In this document: piece after piece, positions 24,905-33,967 of the stretch | Position numbering within the stretch: position 1 is the stretch's first letter | Layout of the letters: the number at the start of each line of letters is the position of its first letter | Notes under the pieces: generated by a model | Database searches by the model: none | The model's input: the letters and a program-made list of their open reading frames with translations, nothing else | Told to the model about the DNA's origin: nothing | Program-made: the position numbers and the translations under genes | From: Actinomycetota bacterium | Lineage (GTDB): Bacteria > Actinomycetota > Thermoleophilia > Solirubrobacterales > Solirubrobacteraceae | DNA: 64,000 nt | Direction: 5' to 3' | Assembly: GCA_005883215.1 (NCBI GenBank) | Contig: VAYS01000007.1 | Span: forward strand, 144,166 to 208,165

Positions 24905-25501
24905 ATGAGCAAGCTGGTCGTATCCGAGTTCCTCACCCTCGACGGGGTCATGGAGGATCCGGGCGGGGCAGAGGACTTCGACCGCGGAGGCTGGGCCTTT
25001 CAGTTCGAACGAGGGGCCGCAGGGGACAAGTTCAAGCTCGAGGAGACCATGGCCGCCGACGCTCTGCTGCTCGGCCGCGTCACCTACGAGGGATTCGCCA
25101 AGGCCTGGCCCGACCGCACAGACCAGGTCGGCTTCGCCGACAAGATGAACAACATGCCCAAGTACGTCGTCTCGAGGACGCTCGAGCGGGCCGCCTGGAA
25201 CAACTCGACGGTGCTCGACGGCGACGTCGCCGGGGAGGTCGCCAAGCTCAAGGAGCAAGGGGGAGGGGAGATCGTGGTAGCCGGCAGCGCCATGCTGGTG
25301 CAGACTCTGATCGAGCACCAGCTGGTCGACGAGTACCGGCTGATGGTGTTCCCCGTCGTCCTGGGCGCCGGCAAGCGCCTGTTCGCCGACACCGGCACGA
25401 CCAACGCCCTCCGACTGGCACAGAGCCAGGCGGTGGGAGACGGCGTCCTGATCCTCACCTACCACCCGGTCTCCGCCGCAGAGCAGGCAGCCTCCGCGTG
25501 A
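24905..25501 (+). CDS. Dihydrofolate-reductase-like (RibD C-terminal) protein
   Basis: 198 residues. ATG 24905 follows GGGAGAACAACC. The fold is shown by 'KLVVSEFLTLDGVMEDPGGA', 'ADALLLGRVTYEGFAKAWPD', 'KYVVSRTLERAAWNN' and 'GEIVVAGSAMLVQTLIEHQL', the standard pattern of the DHFR/RibD-C superfamily of NADPH-dependent reductases. These proteins are often encoded beside ECF sigma factors; the substrate is not known. The gene is 70 bp after the sigma factor on the same strand and probably co-transcribed. Confidence 0.85.
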   Translation: MSKLVVSEFLTLDGVMEDPGGAEDFDRGGWAFQFERGAAGDKFKLEETMAADALLLGRVTYEGFAKAWPDRTDQVGFADKMNNMPKYVVSRTLERAAWNNSTVLDGDVAGEVAKLKEQGGGEIVVAGSAMLVQTLIEHQLVDEYRLMVFPVVLGAGKRLFADTGTTNALRLAQSQAVGDGVLILTYHPVSAAEQAASA

Positions 25502-25537
25502 CGAAGGCCAGCGCCGGCCGTCGACCGGCTCGGCGCT

Positions 25538-27058
25538 CTAGCCGACGGCCGTGGGTTGGTTAGCGCTGCGGTCGAGCTCGTAGTCGCCCGGCTGCAGCCG
25601 CATCGCCCGACGGCGATAGTCGCTCCACAGCCACGGCCACTGGCTGGGATCGTTGCCGTTCTCGTCGACGTACCAGCTCGTGCAACCGGTGTGCCAGACC
25701 GTCTCGGCCAGGGCGGCGCGCAGCTCGCGATCAAACGCCTCGGCCGCGGCCCGGCGGACCTCGATGCGGTGGGCGTCGGCGCGGGCCATCTCGTTCAGGG
25801 CGGCGATCACGTGGTTCATGCCCGCCTCGATCGTGTAGATCACCGAGCCGGTGCCCCCGTTGGTGTTCGGCCCGTAGAGCATGAACAGGTTGGGAAAGCC
25901 CGGCACGCTCAACCCGAGATAGGCGCGCGGGACCTCCGCCCATTCCTCGGCCAGGGTGCGCCCGCCAGAACCGACGATCTCCATCGGGGCGACGAACCCG
26001 TGCGTCTGAAAGCCGGTGGCCAGCACGAGCACGTCGGCCGCGCGTTCGGTGCCCTCCTCGGTGCGGATCCCGGCAGGGGTAACCTCGGCGATCCGATCGG
26101 TGACCAGCTCGACGTTGGGCTCGGCGAGCGCCGGATACCACTCGTCGGTGAGCATGACCCGCTTGCAGCCGACCTCGTCGCGCGGAGTCACCTTGGCGCG
26201 CAGCACGGGGTCCTTGATCGCCTTGGTGATCTGGCGCCGCGCGGCGAGGCGAAACGGCGCCAGCAGCCAGCGGCGGTTGGTCATCGCCGCCGCCCCGAAC
26301 TCCATGAAGGCAAAGACGAACGCGCGGTCCAGGCGCTGGAGGATCGGGAAGCGCTCGAACAACCGCTTGGTGCGCTCCTGATAGGCGAAGTCCATCTTGG
26401 GAAACGTCCAGCCGGGCGAGCGCTGATAGACGTCGACCTGCTCGACGACTCGTTGGATCGCCGGCACCACCTGAATGGCGCTGCAGCCGGTTCCCACCAC
26501 CGCCACCCGCCGGCCGCCCAGGGGCACGTCGTGACGCCAGCGCGCGGTGTGAAAGGCCGGCCCCGCGAAGTCGCCCAGGCCGGGGATCGGAGGGATCTTG
26601 GGCACCGACAGCTGGCCGCAGGCAGTGATCAGCACGTCGGCCTCGTGGGGGCCGGCGCTGGTCTCGAGCACCCACTTGCTGCGATCCCCGTCCCAGCGCG
26701 CCCGCGTGACCTCGGTGTTGGTGCGGATCCGCTCTAGCACGTCATAGCGCCGGGCTACCTCCTCCAGGTAGTCCTGGATTTCGCCCTGAGGCGCGTAGCG
26801 TCGCGACCAGCGTGGGTTGGGCGCAAAGGAGAGCTCGTACAGGTGCGACGGGACGTCGCACGCCGCGCCCGGATAGGTGTTGTGGTGCCAGACGCCGCCG
26901 ACGCGCTCCCCGCGCTCGAAGACCGTGACGTCGTGATGGCCGGCCCGGGCGAGCATGACCACCGCGGCGACGCCGCCAAAGCCACCCCCCACCACGGCGA
27001 CCGAGCGCCCGCCCGCGCGGGCCGGATCCCGTCCGGTGACCTGGGCGAGCGCGCTCAC
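25538..27058 (-). CDS. Flavin monooxygenase, Baeyer-Villiger type
   Basis: 506 residues. FAD site GGGFGG (24-29) and 'FERGERVGGVWHHNTYPGAA' match class B flavoprotein monooxygenases. The Baeyer-Villiger fingerprint F-x-G-x3-H-x3-W is present as FAGPAFHTARW. A second Rossmann motif 'VAVVGTGCSAIQVVPAI' binds NADPH. These enzymes insert oxygen next to a carbonyl to form esters or lactones. The GTG start at 27058 lies 7 nt after TAACGT (27066-27071, minus strand), giving a leaderless transcript. The EthD-like gene lies just upstream on the same strand. Confidence 0.9.
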   Translation of the reverse strand: MSALAQVTGRDPARAGGRSVAVVGGGFGGVAAVVMLARAGHHDVTVFERGERVGGVWHHNTYPGAACDVPSHLYELSFAPNPRWSRRYAPQGEIQDYLEEVARRYDVLERIRTNTEVTRARWDGDRSKWVLETSAGPHEADVLITACGQLSVPKIPPIPGLGDFAGPAFHTARWRHDVPLGGRRVAVVGTGCSAIQVVPAIQRVVEQVDVYQRSPGWTFPKMDFAYQERTKRLFERFPILQRLDRAFVFAFMEFGAAAMTNRRWLLAPFRLAARRQITKAIKDPVLRAKVTPRDEVGCKRVMLTDEWYPALAEPNVELVTDRIAEVTPAGIRTEEGTERAADVLVLATGFQTHGFVAPMEIVGSGGRTLAEEWAEVPRAYLGLSVPGFPNLFMLYGPNTNGGTGSVIYTIEAGMNHVIAALNEMARADAHRIEVRRAAAEAFDRELRAALAETVWHTGCTSWYVDENGNDPSQWPWLWSDYRRRAMRLQPGDYELDRSANQPTAVG

Positions 27059-27082
27059 CGCCCAGACGTTAGCGGCAGTCGT

Positions 27083-27460
27083 CTAGGAGGTGGCGATGAA
27101 CTCGTGCTCCTCGCCCAGCCAGAGGGGAGAGCGCGGCAGGTCGATGAACCGGCGCTCGTCTTCGAGCAGCTCGGCTCCCGCCGCCTGCCCGGCCTCGCTG
27201 GAGTAGGCGGCGACCAGGTCCTCGAGGCTGTCCCACCACAGCTCGGCGACACCGTCGTAGTAGCGGGGCTCGCTGCCGCGCGGGGCGGCCACGGCCTCGT
27301 CCAGATCGGTGTCGCGCGCGTGGACCTGGACGTAGCGCTGGATGCGCAACGCCCCTGCGTGACGCCGAACCAGAGGGGCGTGCTGCTCGCGCCAGTAGCG
27401 CTGGAACTCCTCGCGGGTCATGTCCTCGCGACGCCGCAGGGTGAACACCAGCTTGACCAT
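27083..27460 (-). CDS. EthD-domain protein
   Basis: 125 residues with a GGAGG ribosome site before ATG 27460. 'VKLVFTLRRREDMTREEFQR' and 'YWREQHAPLVRRHAGALRIQ' are the EthD (dimeric alpha-beta barrel) signature. A second half has 'YDGVAELWWDSLEDLVAAY'. Such proteins accompany oxidative degradation pathways. It sits 25 bp upstream of the Baeyer-Villiger-like monooxygenase and may act with it, although that gene also seems to have its own promoter. Confidence 0.85.
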   Translation of the reverse strand: MVKLVFTLRRREDMTREEFQRYWREQHAPLVRRHAGALRIQRYVQVHARDTDLDEAVAAPRGSEPRYYDGVAELWWDSLEDLVAAYSSEAGQAAGAELLEDERRFIDLPRSPLWLGEEHEFIATS

Positions 27461-27543
27461 GTCATCCTCCGATTTGGGCGAAGGCCAGATTGTCCCCCCT
27501 CCTTTACCCCATCGGCGGACCGTGGGGGTTCTAGGCTTGCCCG

Positions 27544-27969
27544 GTGAGCGCGCATCCCTTCGAAGGGGAGCTGTTCGGGGCCGAGCACGTCCGGGTCTAC
27601 CGCGAGACCGGTGGCGAGCGGGGCTACCGCTGGCGCGGCACCACGATCCTGCTGCTCACGACGACCGGGCGGCGCACGGGCCGGCCTCGAACCACTCCGC
27701 TCATCTTTCGCCCCGACGGCGAGCGCTGGGTGGTGGTCGCCTCCAAGGGTGGGGCCCCGCGCCACCCGGGTTGGTATGAGAACCTCAGCGCCAACCCCGA
27801 GGCCATGCTTCAGATCCGGGCCGAGGAGGTCCCCGTGCGGGCTTCTACCGCCCAGGGTCAAGGCCGCGAGCGCCTGTGGAGGCTGATGGGCGAGGTCTGG
27901 CCCGACTACGACCGCTATCAGGCCCGGACCGATCGCCAGATCCCGGTAGTCGTCTTCCAGCGCCGCTGA
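27544..27969 (+). CDS. F420-dependent (Ddn-type) nitroreductase family protein
   Basis: 141 residues from GTG 27544, which lies 6 nt after TAGGCT (27532-27537): leaderless. The split-barrel signature of deazaflavin-dependent nitroreductases is complete: 'ILLLTTTGRRTGRPRTTPLI', 'VVASKGGAPRHPGWYENLSA' and 'PEAMLQI'. Members of this group use reduced F420 (a few use other flavins or heme) to reduce quinones or nitro compounds at the membrane. The gene is divergent from the EthD/monooxygenase pair. The presence of F420 fits an actinobacterial host. Confidence 0.88.
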   Translation: MSAHPFEGELFGAEHVRVYRETGGERGYRWRGTTILLLTTTGRRTGRPRTTPLIFRPDGERWVVVASKGGAPRHPGWYENLSANPEAMLQIRAEEVPVRASTAQGQGRERLWRLMGEVWPDYDRYQARTDRQIPVVVFQRR

Positions 27970-28007
27970 CCGGCTCCGGCGCCCCGGCCGACCGACCAGC
28001 GCGCGGG

Positions 28008-30989
28008 CTAGGCCTGGGCCGCGGACCCGGCGAGGTCGCCCACCAGCCCCGCGGCGAGGGACTCGGCGCGGGCGATGGCGTCTGGCCCCCAGCCGCGGGC
28101 CGACAGCGCGCGGCAGATCAGGACGCCCCGGGCGCCGGGGCCCGGCGGGATCGGGACCAGCAGGGCAGCCCGACACCCGGCGGCCGCCAGCTCGGCCAGC
28201 TCCGCCGGACACGCTTGGTCGTCGTAGTCGAGCACCTGTCCAGCGTCCCCGACGCGCAGGACGTGCGCCTGGGCGGGGCGCGCGGCGAGTGGCAGGCGTG
28301 CGCCAGGCCCCGAGCGCTGGGCCTGGACCGCGACTAGCTCGCCGCTGAGCGCGTCGTGGGCCCACATCTCGGTCTCCACCGCCCCGGTGACCGCGGCCAT
28401 CCGCTCCAGGATGTCCCGCGCACCGCCCCGGCTGGGGCCAGAGAACGGGGCCGGCTCGATCACCCGCACGCCCGCGTGCAGCGGCGCGGCGGCCGCCTCC
28501 AGCACCGACCCGTCGACGCCCGGCCAGGGCGGCCCGGGCCGGGCGATCAGAAAGCCCTGGGCGAAGAGCACGCCCAGCGCGGTGAGCGCGCGCAGGTCGT
28601 CGATGTCCTCGATGCCCTCGGCGCATACGGTGCTGCCCGTCTGCTCGGCAAAGCCGGCGAACGAGGCGGCCAGCGCCTGGCGGGCGGGGTCGCTGGCGAT
28701 GCCACGAACCAGGGAGCGGTCGAGCTTGACCACCTCGGGACGCACCTGGACGAGCTGACGCAGCCCCGCCGATCCTGCCCCGGCGTCGTCCACCGCCACC
28801 CGGCCGCCGCGCTCGCGCACCAGGCACAGGGCCCGCTCGACCTCGGTCTCGCTGACCAGGGCCTCCTCCTCGGTTACCTCGACGACCAGGTGCGAGAGGT
28901 CCTCGGGCAGTGCCGCCCACGCCTCGTCGTCGCACAGCGCAGACAGGCTCAGGTTGACGTTGAGCAGGATGCCCGGCGGCGGCGGGCCGGCGGCCAGCGC
29001 GGCCCGCAGAGCCGCCGCCTCCAGGCGGGCGCCGGCGCCGGCGCGCCGCGCCGCGTCGAAGACCTCCTGGGCGGGATGCTCGGGCAGGGCGGGGAAGCGA
29101 GCCAGCGCCTCATAGGCGACCAGGGACCCGGTGGCCACCGACACCACGGGCTGGAAGATCGGGACCACGCCGCCGTCGCTCAGCAGCTCGTCGAGCGCCT
29201 CGGCCGGGTCGCGGCCGGGGCCGCGTGGGTCGTGCACCACGGTGCGGTTGCGCCCGCGCGCCTTGGCTGTGTACAGGGCGCGGTCGGCCCGGCGCAGCAG
29301 CTGCTCGGGATCGACCGCGGCGCCTCGCCCGGCGGCCACCCCGGCCGAGCACGACAGCGGCCTTCCCCCGACCAGGATGGCGCCCATCGCCGCCCGCATG
29401 CGGTCGGCCACGGCGCGCGCCGCCGAGGCATCGGCCCCGGGCAGCAGCACGGCGAACTCCTCGCCCCCTAGGCGGGAGACCGTGTCGTGGGGGCGCACGG
29501 ACTCGCGGACCGCCTCGGCGACCGAGCGCAGGATCTCATCGCCGAACGGATGTCCGTAGACATCGTTGATCGGCTTGAAGTGGTCGAGGTCCAGGGCCAC
29601 GATCGCCATGCCGCCGCCATGGCGGCCCACCCGCGAGGCCTCGCCGACACATGCCTGGTGAAACGCCCGCTGGTTGGCCAGGCCGGTCAGGGCATCCTCG
29701 CCGGCCTGGCGCTCGAGGCGCTCGACGAGGCGGGCGTTGGAGATGGCGATCGCCGCCTGCGCGGCGTAGCTACCCAAGGCGGTCGAGTCGTGGGGCAAGA
29801 AGACGGTGGCGCCGGCCGCGAGAGCGATCAGGGTCCCGAGCTGCTCGTCGCGATAGGTGAGCGAGGCGGCGCACACCGACCCGATGGGAAGCTGCGGGTC
29901 GGTGGCCAGGGACTCCAATCCGGGGGCGCTGGCGGTGTCGTCGACCACCACCGGGGCGGCGCGCAGCGCGTCGGCCTGGTCGCTCGCCCAGCGCTCTAGC
30001 GCCGCCAGGGTCTCGGCCGGGACGCCGGTGTGACGGTCGAGGTCCATCGCCTGCCGGTCGCGCAGGAGCAGCACGAGCTCGGTGCCCCCCACCGCCAGGC
30101 GGGCGTGGGCCATGACCTTCTCCAACACCTCGTCGAGCCGCAGCTCGGCGGAGAGGTCGCCGAGCGAGCTCGCCATGCGCGTGCTCGCCTCCTTCTGCTG
30201 GTGCACTTCGCGCTCGAGCGCCCGCATCCGGTGGGAGGCCAGGGAGGCGCGGCGCAGCGCCAGCGCCGCACCGCCCGCCAGGGCGGTGGCCGCCGCCGCC
30301 GGGAGCAGCACGGGCACCGCCACCGCGCCGGCCACCGTGAGGCCGGCCACGGCGCCGACCAGGGCGCCCACGGCGGTGCGCTGGGCCAGGGGGCGGCTTA
30401 CCCAGGTGACGTCGAACTCGCACGCCTGGGCGCCGCGCGCCCCGCAGCGCGGGTGGTGCACCTGGGCTGGGGGGAGGCCGAAGAGCTGGGGGACGGTGCG
30501 CAGCAGCCCGGCCGTGTACTCGCAGTCGTAGCGGTGGTATCCGACCCCGGAGAGGTCGACGTAGCGCAGGCGGACCCGGCCCGGGCTCGACTGGACGAGA
30601 TCCAGGCGATGGGCCCAGTTGAACTTGCTGTTGGCCCGCACGACGTTGCGAAACAGCATGTCCGGCGTCCCCAGCGCCTGGATGGCGCGCTTGAGGCCGT
30701 CGCCGAGCGAGAAGTCCAGAATCGCCTCGCCGGCGTGCTCGGCCACCCGCGGGTCGCCGAGCACCTCCTCGGCGGCGGCCCACAGGGTCATCTTGGTGTC
30801 GAAGTCAAACCACGCGTTTTCGTCGCGCAGACGGGCTTCCTGGGGGCCCAGCCCGCTGCGCGCGAGCATCTGCTCGACCGCGTGGCCGCCGCCCTCGCGC
30901 TCGACATAGCTGAGGATCAATCGCGACGTCAGGCCACTGCAGGCGCGCGCACGCCGGTCGGCAGCCGAGAGCTCGCCCGCCCTAGTCAC
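28008..30989 (-). CDS. Multidomain GGDEF/EAL cyclic-di-GMP signalling protein
   Basis: 993 residues from GTG 30989, 6 nt after GATGCT; the frame is open to 31139 but that part shows no family pattern. N-terminal region (about 1-180): a putative sensor with 'FKFNWAH'-like 'NSKFNWAHRLDLVQSSPGRV' and 'GYHRYDCEYTAGLLRTVPQL', tentatively V4R/heme-NO-binding-like. Then two adjacent hydrophobic stretches, a GAF-like domain, and a GGDEF domain (GGEEF at about 505) with an RxxD inhibitory site five residues before it (RPHD). The EAL domain follows (YEALARF), with Asn, Glu, DD (in DDAGAG), Lys, Glu and Gln residues retained, so both activities may work. A C-terminal GAF-like segment ends the protein. 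It probably makes or breaks c-di-GMP in response to a signal. Confidence 0.88.
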   Translation of the reverse strand: MTRAGELSAADRRARACSGLTSRLILSYVEREGGGHAVEQMLARSGLGPQEARLRDENAWFDFDTKMTLWAAAEEVLGDPRVAEHAGEAILDFSLGDGLKRAIQALGTPDMLFRNVVRANSKFNWAHRLDLVQSSPGRVRLRYVDLSGVGYHRYDCEYTAGLLRTVPQLFGLPPAQVHHPRCGARGAQACEFDVTWVSRPLAQRTAVGALVGAVAGLTVAGAVAVPVLLPAAAATALAGGAALALRRASLASHRMRALEREVHQQKEASTRMASSLGDLSAELRLDEVLEKVMAHARLAVGGTELVLLLRDRQAMDLDRHTGVPAETLAALERWASDQADALRAAPVVVDDTASAPGLESLATDPQLPIGSVCAASLTYRDEQLGTLIALAAGATVFLPHDSTALGSYAAQAAIAISNARLVERLERQAGEDALTGLANQRAFHQACVGEASRVGRHGGGMAIVALDLDHFKPINDVYGHPFGDEILRSVAEAVRESVRPHDTVSRLGGEEFAVLLPGADASAARAVADRMRAAMGAILVGGRPLSCSAGVAAGRGAAVDPEQLLRRADRALYTAKARGRNRTVVHDPRGPGRDPAEALDELLSDGGVVPIFQPVVSVATGSLVAYEALARFPALPEHPAQEVFDAARRAGAGARLEAAALRAALAAGPPPPGILLNVNLSLSALCDDEAWAALPEDLSHLVVEVTEEEALVSETEVERALCLVRERGGRVAVDDAGAGSAGLRQLVQVRPEVVKLDRSLVRGIASDPARQALAASFAGFAEQTGSTVCAEGIEDIDDLRALTALGVLFAQGFLIARPGPPWPGVDGSVLEAAAAPLHAGVRVIEPAPFSGPSRGGARDILERMAAVTGAVETEMWAHDALSGELVAVQAQRSGPGARLPLAARPAQAHVLRVGDAGQVLDYDDQACPAELAELAAAGCRAALLVPIPPGPGARGVLICRALSARGWGPDAIARAESLAAGLVGDLAGSAAQA

Positions 30990-31180
30990 ACCCTCAGCAT
31001 CGGCAGCGACCGCCCCGACTTGAGCGCGCGCCGGGCCCATCGACGACCGTTCCCGTCGGGCGATCCCGGCTGAAGCCGCCCGCCCGCCGTCCGGGAGCTG
31101 GGCCAGCCAGCCGGGATTTGCCGGCAAGTCGTCGACCACGGGTGTACGCCGGTGGCCCGAGTGGGTACTGATGGCCGGTA

Positions 31181-32545
31181 ATGCCCGGCCGCGAGCGGAC
31201 GACCGTAAGCGAGACCGCGACCGACACCGACACCGTCGTCTTCGAGCTCGAGCGCTTCGAGCGCAGCGGGGATGGCCGGCTGGAGGTGGGCGGGCGCTGG
31301 TTCGGGGTGCGGGGTCGCCGGTTCCTGCGGCCCACGCTCAGCGTGCTCGCCGACGGCGGAGAGTCCCGGTCCCTGGCCACCATGGAGCACAAGCCGTGGA
31401 CGGCCGCCGATGGCGAGTCGTGGGAGGCGGCCTTTCCCGCCGACTGGGACAGCTCGGCGGTGGTGGGGGCCGAGCTTGCGGTGGCCCCCGATCTCGTCGT
31501 CTCGCTGCCGGCGGCCACCGCTGCCCCCAGCGACGGTCGCGGAGCCGGCCGGGGCCGGGGGAAGGGACGGTCTCGTTTCGCCCGGGCGCCTGTGCGTCTG
31601 GAGGCCCACGGTGGGCGCGGAGGTCCGGGCCACGGCGCCGCCGGACGCGCGCGTCGCGCCGACGTCACCGCCGCCACCGGCTCCCGCCCGCGCGAGGGCG
31701 ACGCCCAGCTCGAGGAGCGCGCGACGGCCTCGGGGCGGCGCGGAGAGCAGGAGCAGGTGCGCACCGCCCAGCTCGAAGCTGCGTCGGCGATCGCCCGCCG
31801 GGACGCGGCGCTGGGCCGGCTGAGCGAGGTCACCGCCGAACGCGACGCCGCGCGGGTCGAGCGCGACGAGACGATCGCCGAGCGCGACCGACTGGCCCAG
31901 GAGCGCACGCGCCTGCGCAGCGAGCGCGATCGCGCCATCTCCGCGCGCGACGCCGCGCTGGCCCGGACGCGCCAGGAAGCCGAGGCCGCCGTGGAAGCTC
32001 GCGTCGCCGAGCTGCGCGCCGAGGTCGAACGCGAGCGCTCGGCCACCCGCCGCATGGGTGACGCGCTACGCCAACGCGACCTGGCCCAGGCGTCCAGCGA
32101 GGCCGCCGGGCACGAGCGGGAGATCGCTCGGCGCGAACGTGACGAGGCCCGCCGCGAGCGCGACCATCTGCTCTCCGAGCGCGACGCCGCCCGGCGGGAA
32201 CGCAATCAGCTGCTCTCCGAGCGCGACGCCGTTCGGACGCGGCTCGCCAAAGCGATCCACGACTGGGAGATCGCCGCCGCCCGCGACGCCCAGCACACGC
32301 GCGAGCGCGACGCCGCCCGCGCCGAGCGCGATCGGCTGGCCCGTGAGCGCGAAGCGGCGACCGGCCCCGCCGACGGCGCGCCGCTCGCCCCAGCCGCGCC
32401 ACCGCCGGGCCAGACCCCCGACCCGGTGGAGGCCCAGGCCCGCCGTGGCTGGCACCCGCCGATCGACTGGCTGGCCCGGGCGCTGGCGCTGGCCGCCCTG
32501 ATCACCTTCGTCGTGGTGTTCGTGGTCCTGGTCCGCTCGGCCTGA
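31181..32545 (+). CDS. Coiled-coil protein with C-terminal membrane anchor
   Basis: 454 residues. An N-terminal ~110-residue domain ('VVFELERFERSGDGRLEVGG', 'GESWEAAFPADWDSSAVVGA') of unknown family is followed by a basic/Gly-rich spacer. A long charged coiled coil (about 165-390) is built from units like ERDxxRxER and LLSERDAARRERNQ. Near the end is one membrane helix ('ALALAALITFVVVFVVLV'). Orientation is tail-anchored, with most of the protein in the cytoplasm. A structural or scaffold role is likely but unproven. It is divergent from the c-di-GMP protein across ~190 bp. Confidence 0.75.
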   Translation: MPGRERTTVSETATDTDTVVFELERFERSGDGRLEVGGRWFGVRGRRFLRPTLSVLADGGESRSLATMEHKPWTAADGESWEAAFPADWDSSAVVGAELAVAPDLVVSLPAATAAPSDGRGAGRGRGKGRSRFARAPVRLEAHGGRGGPGHGAAGRARRADVTAATGSRPREGDAQLEERATASGRRGEQEQVRTAQLEAASAIARRDAALGRLSEVTAERDAARVERDETIAERDRLAQERTRLRSERDRAISARDAALARTRQEAEAAVEARVAELRAEVERERSATRRMGDALRQRDLAQASSEAAGHEREIARRERDEARRERDHLLSERDAARRERNQLLSERDAVRTRLAKAIHDWEIAAARDAQHTRERDAARAERDRLAREREAATGPADGAPLAPAAPPPGQTPDPVEAQARRGWHPPIDWLARALALAALITFVVVFVVLVRSA

Positions 32546-32665
32546 GCGAACGCGTTCTCGTCGGCGCCGGGGTGGGCGAGGACCGCCTGGCGTCACTCCT
32601 CCCGCCTCGCGTCGCTCCTCCGGCGTGCGCCGCCCGCACGGCCCATGTCGCACACTTCCCGATTG

Positions 32666-32878
32666 ATGGCCACCCACGAGCTCACCCAGGAGCGGCGCAC
32701 GAGCCCGGTGGAGTTCCTGTGGGAGCTGGTGTTCGTCTTCGCCGTACACGTGGGCCGGGCCTGGGCCGGGCGATGCTGGCGCTGGCGCTCGTCCCGGTTG
32801 GCCGGGTTGCGCGCGGTCGAGACGACGCTCGATCGCCGCGGGCTCAGCCGCGAGCGGGCGGGCGCGACAGCGCTCTAG
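32666..32878 (+). pseudogene. Remnant of a low-temperature-requirement A (LtrA) gene
   Basis: 'RRTSPVEFLWELVFVFAV' matches the start of LtrA membrane proteins; compare 'RVTPLELFFDLVFVFAI' in the intact copy at 37413-38627. The similarity then jumps frame: 'GPGLGRAMLALALVPVG' in the next frame corresponds to 'WSGLGHGVLVLAALWW'. Nothing follows; a normal LtrA is ~400 residues. At least one frameshift and a 3' deletion have destroyed the gene. The unrelated reading after the frameshift is Arg-rich. Confidence 0.7.
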
Positions 32879-32890
32879 CGCTTCTGGGGC

Positions 32891-32965
32891 TCAGCGGCCG
32901 AGGCGGGCGCGGCGCTTGCGCCGCCGCTGAGCCAGCAGGGCGAGAAAACGTCTCCACAGGCTCAC
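32891..32965 (-). CDS. Possible 24-residue basic peptide
   Basis: GTG at 32965 lies exactly 6 nt after TAGAGT (32972-32977, minus strand), the leaderless spacing used elsewhere here. The peptide would be MSLWRRFLALLAQRRRKRRA plus RLGR: a short hydrophobic start and a very basic tail. Its 3' half coincides with a stable GC hairpin (32909-32924, CTTG loop). It could instead be only a terminator between the LtrA remnant and the SDR gene. Low confidence. Confidence 0.3.
   Translation of the reverse strand: MSLWRRFLALLAQRRRKRRARLGR
32909..32924. terminator. GC hairpin with CTTG loop
   Basis: GCGGCG and CGCCGC flank CTTG. Longer outer arms CTCAGCGGC (32890-32898) and GCCGCTGAG (32923-32931) could form an alternative fold. 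It sits between the LtrA remnant and the SDR gene. Confidence 0.4.
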
Positions 32966-33054
32966 CACCACACTCTACGCCATTGGGAAACCCGCCCCGG
33001 GGTCAGGCCGGAGGTCGGCGCCGGGCGGCGCCGCCGGCGCCGGCGCGGCCGGTG

Positions 33055-33954
33055 TCAGGCGGCGGCCGGCGCGAGCGGGAAGCTCACGCCGGTGAGCTCC
33101 TCGGACAGGCGCCACAGTTCGCGGGCCACCTCCTCGTCGCCGGCGGCGTCGCTGCGGCCCACCCGCTTGGGGTGGCCCCGCTGCTCCTGGAACCCGTCGG
33201 GCCCGACGTAGCTGTTGCCCGGCAGGTCCTGGGTGGCGGCATACAGGGTGGGCAAGGCTCCCATCTCGTCGCTCTGGGCCAGCACCCGGTTGGTGACCGC
33301 CATGATCGCGTTCTGGACGAAGCTCTCGGTGCGCTCCTGGAGATTGGTCGCGGCGTAGCCCGGGTGGGCGGCCAGGGCGCGCACCTCCGAGCCCGCCTGC
33401 TCCAGGCGCCGCTGGAGCTCGAGCGTGAACAGGAGGTTGGCGAGCTTGGACTGGCCGTAGGCGCGCCAGCGCTGGTATCCGCCGCGCTCCCAGTTGAGGT
33501 CGTCGAGACGGATCTTGCCCATGCGGTGCGCGCCCGAGGAGACGGTGACCACGCGGTCGGTGATGCTGGGCAGGAGCAGGTTGGTGAGCGCGAAGTGGCC
33601 GAGATGGTTGGTCCCGATCTGCAGCTCGAAGCCGTCGGCGGTCCGCCGCTCGGGCGTGGCCATCACGCCGGCGTTGTTGATCAGCACGTCGAGCTCGCCG
33701 CTCCACGCGTCGGCGAACGCGCGCACTGACTCCAGGCTGGCCAGGTCGAGCTCGCGGACCTCGGGCTCGCCGGCGAGCGTCGCCGCCGCCCGCTCGCCCC
33801 GCCCCCGATCGCGGACGGCGAGCACGACGCGGGCCCCGACCCGGGCCAGCTCGCGCGCTGCCGCCAGGCCGATCCCGCTGTTGGCTCCGGTGACCACGTA
33901 GGTCCGACCCTCCAGCGAGGGGAGATCGGCTGCGGTCCACTTGGGGGCGCCCAT
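33055..33954 (-). CDS. Short-chain dehydrogenase/reductase
   Basis: 299 residues from ATG 33954; TAGATT (33962-33967, minus strand) is 7 nt upstream. Classical SDR motifs: cofactor site TGANSGIG (residues 22-29), '[20 protein letters not shown]' (NNAG), active-site '[12 protein letters not shown]' (Ser) and YGQSK (Tyr-x3-Lys). Arg/Lys-rich residues after strand 2 ('[12 protein letters not shown]') suggest NADP(H). It resembles the retinol-dehydrogenase/WW-domain oxidoreductase-like SDRs common in actinobacteria. The substrate is unknown. Confidence 0.9.
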   Translation of the reverse strand: MGAPKWTAADLPSLEGRTYVVTGANSGIGLAAARELARVGARVVLAVRDRGRGERAAATLAGEPEVRELDLASLESVRAFADAWSGELDVLINNAGVMATPERRTADGFELQIGTNHLGHFALTNLLLPSITDRVVTVSSGAHRMGKIRLDDLNWERGGYQRWRAYGQSKLANLLFTLELQRRLEQAGSEVRALAAHPGYAATNLQERTESFVQNAIMAVTNRVLAQSDEMGALPTLYAATQDLPGNSYVGPDGFQEQRGHPKRVGRSDAAGDEEVARELWRLSEELTGVSFPLAPAAA

Positions 33955-33961
33955 CGCGGTG

Positions 33962-33967
33962 AATCTA
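33962..33967 (-). promoter_or_regulatory. -10 box for leaderless SDR transcript
   Basis: TAGATT on the minus strand, 7 nt before the ATG at 33954. Confidence 0.5.
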
